This document shows positions 60,615 to 64,000 of a DNA stretch of 64,000 nt, in pieces. Position 1 is the stretch's first letter; each line of letters starts with the position of its first letter. The position numbers and the translations under genes are program-made. The notes below the pieces were generated by a model. It did no database searches and was not told where the DNA came from. It saw only the letters and a program-made list of their open reading frames with translations. The stretch covers positions 744,001-808,000 of the forward strand of contig NZ_PKFN01000008.1 of assembly GCF_002933395.1 (NCBI RefSeq), read 5' to 3'. The stretch is from Yoonia maritima. Lineage in GTDB: Bacteria; Pseudomonadota; Alphaproteobacteria; Rhodobacterales; Rhodobacteraceae.

Positions 60615-61733
60615 TTATGCAAGCAACGCGCGCGCTTCATCCGGTGATAGTGCCGCCGGGCGCTCACACGTCGTTGTCATTTCGACAAACCGACGTTCTT
60701 CACCTGCCTTTAAGATGCTGGTCATCACGTCCACCGCATGCACAGCGACGTCGATATTGCAGCGATGTTCACGCCCTTCTGCAATTGCAGTCGCCATATC
60801 CGCCAGCCCCGCACAGCGATAGTTTGCGCGTTCGTCTTGGTTCGCCACGCTGAACGGGTGATCCCACGGCTCAACGGTGCTGATCTCTTTGTCTTCGCCA
60901 CTGATTTCGACGTCACCGCCAAAGAAGTTTGGATCAGGTAGGAAGATCGAACCGTTTTCACCATAGATTTCCATGTGGTCATGACGATGCGCCCAAACAT
61001 CCCAGCTTGCGCCCAATGTCACAACAGCACCGTTTTCGAATTCAAGCAGCGCCTGAATGTTCGTCGGCGTTTCAACCGGAACCGTTTCACCAAGGCGATC
61101 ACCGTTACCGATGGTCCGTGTTGCAAAGGTTGCCGTGGCAAGCGCCGTGACCGACTTTACCGGCCCTATCAGCTGGATCAGGTTGGTGATGTAATACGGC
61201 CCCATGTCCAAAACCGGACCACCGCCGGGCTTAAAGAAAAAGTCCGGGTTCGGGTGCCATGCTTCCATGCCATGCCCCATCACGTGGCAAGTACCACCGA
61301 TGATGCGCCCGACCTTGCCAGCATCAATCTGTGCCCGCGCCAACTGATGCGCCCCACCAAGGAACGTATCGGGGGCCGAACCAACACGCAGACCTTTTGA
61401 CGCCGCCAGATCGCGTAACTGCTTGCCCTCGTCCAATGACAGCACCAGCGGCTTTTCAGAATAGGCGTGTTTGCCAGCCTCAAGGATCTGTTTTGTGACC
61501 GCAAAATGCACGTCAGGGATAGTTAGGTTCACAACCACATCAATGTCATCTGCGTTTAGCAAATCATCGACAGTTTCAGCACGCACGCCGAATTCTTCTG
61601 CACGTGCTTTGGCTGTATCCATGTTGATGTCGGCCACGGCCTTAACGTCCAGCGACTTAAACAGTGGGGCCAGTTTGAGATATGAGGTTGAGATGTTGCC
61701 GCATCCGATGATGCCTACGCCAAGTTTTGTCAT
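60615..61733 (-). CDS. Gfo/Idh/MocA-family oxidoreductase
   Basis: 372 residues. MTKLGVGIIGCGNISTSYLKLAPLF has the NAD(P)-binding G-x-G-x-x-S pattern; GKHAYSEKPLVLSLDEGKQL carries the E-K-P Lys; GHGMEAWHPNPDFFFKPGGGPVLDMGPYYI holds the catalytic Asp/His-type residues. It oxidises or reduces a sugar, inositol or sugar acid. It is preceded by an isomerase (61743) and a beta-mannosidase (62504) in one operon, so a mannoside- or glucoside-derived substrate is likely. Confidence 0.88.
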   Translation of the reverse strand: MTKLGVGIIGCGNISTSYLKLAPLFKSLDVKAVADINMDTAKARAEEFGVRAETVDDLLNADDIDVVVNLTIPDVHFAVTKQILEAGKHAYSEKPLVLSLDEGKQLRDLAASKGLRVGSAPDTFLGGAHQLARAQIDAGKVGRIIGGTCHVMGHGMEAWHPNPDFFFKPGGGPVLDMGPYYITNLIQLIGPVKSVTALATATFATRTIGNGDRLGETVPVETPTNIQALLEFENGAVVTLGASWDVWAHRHDHMEIYGENGSIFLPDPNFFGGDVEISGEDKEISTVEPWDHPFSVANQDERANYRCAGLADMATAIAEGREHRCNIDVAVHAVDVMTSILKAGEERRFVEMTTTCERPAALSPDEARALLA

Positions 61734-61742
61734 GGTAACCTC

Positions 61743-62489
61743 TTAGAATTTTTGGATGGTAGCCAAGCTGCGCCGTGCAAAGCGCGCGTGGTCTTTTGGA
61801 TTGTCATGTTCGACGACATAGTGATCGACGCCAGTTGCTTGCAGGGCCGCGTGGATCGCGGCCCAATCTTGGACGCCATGGCCCACGTCGGCCCAGCCAT
61901 CTTCGTCAGCGTTTTCACCTGCGGGCGCAATATCTTTGATATGTGCTGCGGTAATGCGGCCGGCGTATTTGTTGATCCATTCAATCGGGCTAAACCCCGC
62001 GCGCAGCACCCAGCCCAGATCAAGTTCAAGCATCAGATCGTCAGATGCCGCAGCAATCAGATCAAGCGGTAGATCACCTGTTTCTGTCGCGACAAATTCA
62101 AAGTCATGGTTATGCCAACCAAACACAAGCCCTGCGTCTTGAAACGGCTTGCCCGCTTCGGCCAGACGCGCACCAAACGCAACCCAACCAGCGGCATCCT
62201 TGGGGCGATCATCTGGCATAACAAATGGCACGATAACCTTGGTCGCACCTAAGTCCTTGGCGATGGCGATCATAATAGCGGCATCATCTTCGGCCATATC
62301 CAGCCCAATGTGGGTGCTGGTCATTTTCAGACCAGTCGCGTCCAAACCGGCCTTTAGACCATCGATATCACCGAATAGACCACCATAGCCTTCGACCTCT
62401 TTAAAGCCTGTTTCGGCAAGCATCGTAAGCGTATCACCCAGCGGCGGGAAATTCCGTGAGCAGAAGAGTTGATATGAAATCTGTGTCAT
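61743..62489 (-). CDS. Sugar phosphate isomerase/epimerase (AP-endonuclease 2-type TIM barrel)
   Basis: 248 residues. TQISYQLFCSRNFPPLGDTLTMLAETGFKEVEGYGGLFG opens the barrel; GWHNHDFEF and MLELDLGWVLRAG give metal ligands; ITAAHIKDIAP and YYVVEHDNPKD end it. It is similar to xylose isomerase-like/IolE-type proteins. Coupled by context with the Gfo/Idh dehydrogenase 10 bp downstream. CAAGGAACTC precedes the ATG. Confidence 0.85.
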   Translation of the reverse strand: MTQISYQLFCSRNFPPLGDTLTMLAETGFKEVEGYGGLFGDIDGLKAGLDATGLKMTSTHIGLDMAEDDAAIMIAIAKDLGATKVIVPFVMPDDRPKDAAGWVAFGARLAEAGKPFQDAGLVFGWHNHDFEFVATETGDLPLDLIAAASDDLMLELDLGWVLRAGFSPIEWINKYAGRITAAHIKDIAPAGENADEDGWADVGHGVQDWAAIHAALQATGVDHYVVEHDNPKDHARFARRSLATIQKF

Positions 62490-62503
62490 CTTGAGTTCCT
62501 TGT

Positions 62504-64000
62504 TTAGGCGTAGGTCGCGCTATGCAGATCGCGCAGCGTGAAATCGGGTTTGTCATCTGGGTTGTTTGGCGTGAACTGAACGACCTTGGTCTGCCCCGGT
62601 AGCAACGTGAAAGCGTTGTCATCACAGCGCCCAGGCACGTCCGCCTCGACCGCGACGAACAGCGCAAGCGTATCCGCAGTAATCGTGATTACATTGCCAT
62701 CGACGCTATACAGCAGGTTGGCCGCTGGCAGGTCATAGTCCTTGTAGGGTTTGGGCGCGAAGGTATCGCTGCCCTTGGTGCCGTCCGATACGTCCCATTC
62801 ATAGTGCAGCATTTCGTCTGCACGCAGATCGCTGGCCGACACGGTCAGAACATCGACAGCGTTTTCTGCAACCGATGCGCCACCTGCGCCCAGTTCACGC
62901 AAAGCCCCGGTCATATCAACGCCGTAGACTGCAACGGTCACATCGCAGGCCTCTGGCATGTCGTTGATGGCGCGCAGCACAAATTCACCATCTTGCGGCA
63001 CTGCGGTCACCAAAACTGGCGCATAGAAGTCGCGCGCCATGTGGTGAAGCAACTTCCAATCGCCACCATGATCCAACGACGCCCATGAACAAACTGGCCA
63101 TGTGTCGTTTAGCTGCCAAATCAGGGTACCCATGCAGCGCGGTTTCAAACTACGCCAGTGGGTAACTGCGGTTTTAATCGCCAGTCCCTGCTGGACTTGG
63201 GACATATAGACAAAGTCATCAAAGTTTTTGGGCCAGCGGAAATAGCGGAACATCGTTTCTGCGATCCGCGCATTGCCGCCTTCGTTCTTTTGGTGGCTTT
63301 CCAATACGGGTGCCGCGATGTTCTGGTCCGCCTCGCCTGCGAATTTACGCACGGCGTTCATTGATGGATAGCTTTGGAAACCGAATTCAGAGCAGAACCG
63401 CGGGCTTACATCCCTGTAGTGTTCAAAATCGCGTCCTTCGTGCCAAACCGACCAGAAATGCATATCCCCTGATCCGTCATCATGCCACGCATCGCCAAAG
63501 TTCATTGGCCCCGGTGAAGGCGAAGACGGCCACCAAATCGCAGTCGGATCAGTTTCCAACAACTGCGTTTCGATGGCCCGGTTCAAGCGGTCGTAGTTGA
63601 CCAAATACCGATCGCGGTCGTTGATGCTGCAATCATACCACCCCAGTGCGCCGATCAGTTCGTTGTCACCACACCAGATTGCGATGCAGGCGTGATGATG
63701 CATCCGCGCGACATTGTCTTTGATCTCGGCGCGGACTTCATCCAGATAGTCATTGTCGGATGGGTATAGGTTGCAGGCAAACATAAAATCCTGCCAGACC
63801 AACAGGCCCAATTCATCGCAGGTATCATAGAACGAGGTTGGTTCGTAGCGGCCACCGCCCCAGATACGGACCATGTTCATGTTCGCGTCGACCGCCGACT
63901 GAAGTAGGTCGCGTGTCTTTTCTTCGGTAATTTGCCCCGGCAGTGCATCAGCAGGAATCCAGTTGGCCCCTTTGCAGAACACGTCACGACCGTTGATGCG
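62504..64000 (-). CDS. Glycoside hydrolase family 2, beta-mannosidase-like (5' end outside window)
   Basis: The frame is open to the window edge: INGRDVFCKGANWIPADALPG...AANMNMVRIWGGGRYEPTSFYDTCDELGLLVWQDFMFACNLYP (by position) is the catalytic barrel of GH2 beta-mannosidases. IAIWCGDNELIGAL has the acid/base Glu and RFCSEFGFQSYPS the nucleophile Glu. It lacks a visible N-terminal sugar-binding domain because that part lies beyond 64000. It hydrolyses beta-mannosides, in line with the isomerase and dehydrogenase downstream. About 498 residues are present. Confidence 0.9.
   Translation of the reverse strand, partial: RINGRDVFCKGANWIPADALPGQITEEKTRDLLQSAVDANMNMVRIWGGGRYEPTSFYDTCDELGLLVWQDFMFACNLYPSDNDYLDEVRAEIKDNVARMHHHACIAIWCGDNELIGALGWYDCSINDRDRYLVNYDRLNRAIETQLLETDPTAIWWPSSPSPGPMNFGDAWHDDGSGDMHFWSVWHEGRDFEHYRDVSPRFCSEFGFQSYPSMNAVRKFAGEADQNIAAPVLESHQKNEGGNARIAETMFRYFRWPKNFDDFVYMSQVQQGLAIKTAVTHWRSLKPRCMGTLIWQLNDTWPVCSWASLDHGGDWKLLHHMARDFYAPVLVTAVPQDGEFVLRAINDMPEACDVTVAVYGVDMTGALRELGAGGASVAENAVDVLTVSASDLRADEMLHYEWDVSDGTKGSDTFAPKPYKDYDLPAANLLYSVDGNVITITADTLALFVAVEADVPGRCDDNAFTLLPGQTKVVQFTPNNPDDKPDFTLRDLHSATYA

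Noticed and set aside
1..64000. CRISPR arrays, insertion sequences, prophage genes, tRNA and rRNA genes
   Set aside because: No repeat-spacer pattern, transposase, integrase, phage protein or RNA-gene signature was recognised by reading; a tRNA or covariance scan would be needed to exclude small RNAs fully.

Overview
The window looks like chromosome of a marine alphaproteobacterium of the family Rhodobacteraceae (Roseobacter group; Octadecabacter/Loktanella/Yoonia-like organisms would fit, but the genus cannot be fixed from sequence reading alone). The basis is the set of family types: a def-def-def-fmt translation cluster, an aerobic-type cob gene set with a CbiG/CobE-CobJ fusion, small rhodobacterial proteins (DUF6732-like, DUF1636), an smc-linked cobalamin locus, and a dimethylglycine dehydrogenase-like enzyme. 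No rRNA, tRNA, CRISPR, transposase or phage gene was recognised.

Layout. 1-4.7 kb: the N-terminal part of an RTX/PA14-like surface or secreted protein, a creatinase, a flavodoxin-like quinone reductase divergent from an HxlR regulator, a VOC protein and an aldo/keto reductase. 4.8-7.2 kb: three consecutive deformylase genes (one lacking catalytic residues) followed by fmt. 7.3-8.9 kb: a MalY/PatB-type lyase and a small conserved protein. 9-15.7 kb: cobalamin block 1 on the minus strand (DUF6732-cbiX-cobH-cobL-cobI-cbiG/cobJ-cobM). 15.9-17.9 kb: a sugar-phosphoglycerate synthase and phosphatase pair for a compatible solute. 18-19.4 kb: glutathionyl-hydroquinone reductase and a reduced response regulator that overlap tail to tail. 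19.6-21.8 kb: cobalamin block 2 (DUF1636-cobC-cobD). 21.9-25.2 kb: envelope genes. 25.2-28.7 kb: smc. 28.9-38.1 kb: cobalamin block 3 on the plus strand, led by a B12 riboswitch (cbiM-like, cobW, GNAT, cobN, cobO, YrbL-like, two Lin0512 proteins, bluB). 38-47 kb: membrane proteins, gamma-glutamyltransferase, free-methionine sulfoxide reductase, an XRE-cupin regulator with homocysteine methyltransferase, a DMGDH/sarcosine dehydrogenase-like flavoprotein and an aminotransferase. 47-52.3 kb: ctpA, envC-like, gpmI, rlmH, rsfS. 52.7-54.7 kb: two tandem secreted proteins with duplicated PilJ-type sensor motifs. 54.7-60.6 kb: sulfotransferase, xth, delta-class carbonic anhydrase, asparaginase, IalB-like protein, rlmN and a small RHH protein. 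60.6-64 kb: a carbohydrate catabolic operon (oxidoreductase, isomerase, beta-mannosidase) running off the edge.

The dominant theme is vitamin B12. Three blocks supply most corrin-ring methylations, precorrin-8X mutase, a CbiX-type early chelatase, the late chelatase subunit CobN, adenosylation (CobO), the aminopropanol arm (CobC, CobD), cobalt uptake and handling (CbiM-like, CobW) and the lower ligand (BluB). CobK, CobG/CobZ, CobF, CobB, CobS/CobT, CobQ, CobP/U and CobV were not seen here and would have to lie elsewhere.

The most unusual signals are a 33-bp dispersed element present four times, once in frame inside cobN; the Cys/His-rich tail of the CbiX protein; the Lin0512 pair and kinase-fold protein inside the B12 locus; the twin secreted PilJ-domain proteins; a deformylase-like protein without its catalytic Cys and Glu; and a possible leader ORF coupled to rsfS.
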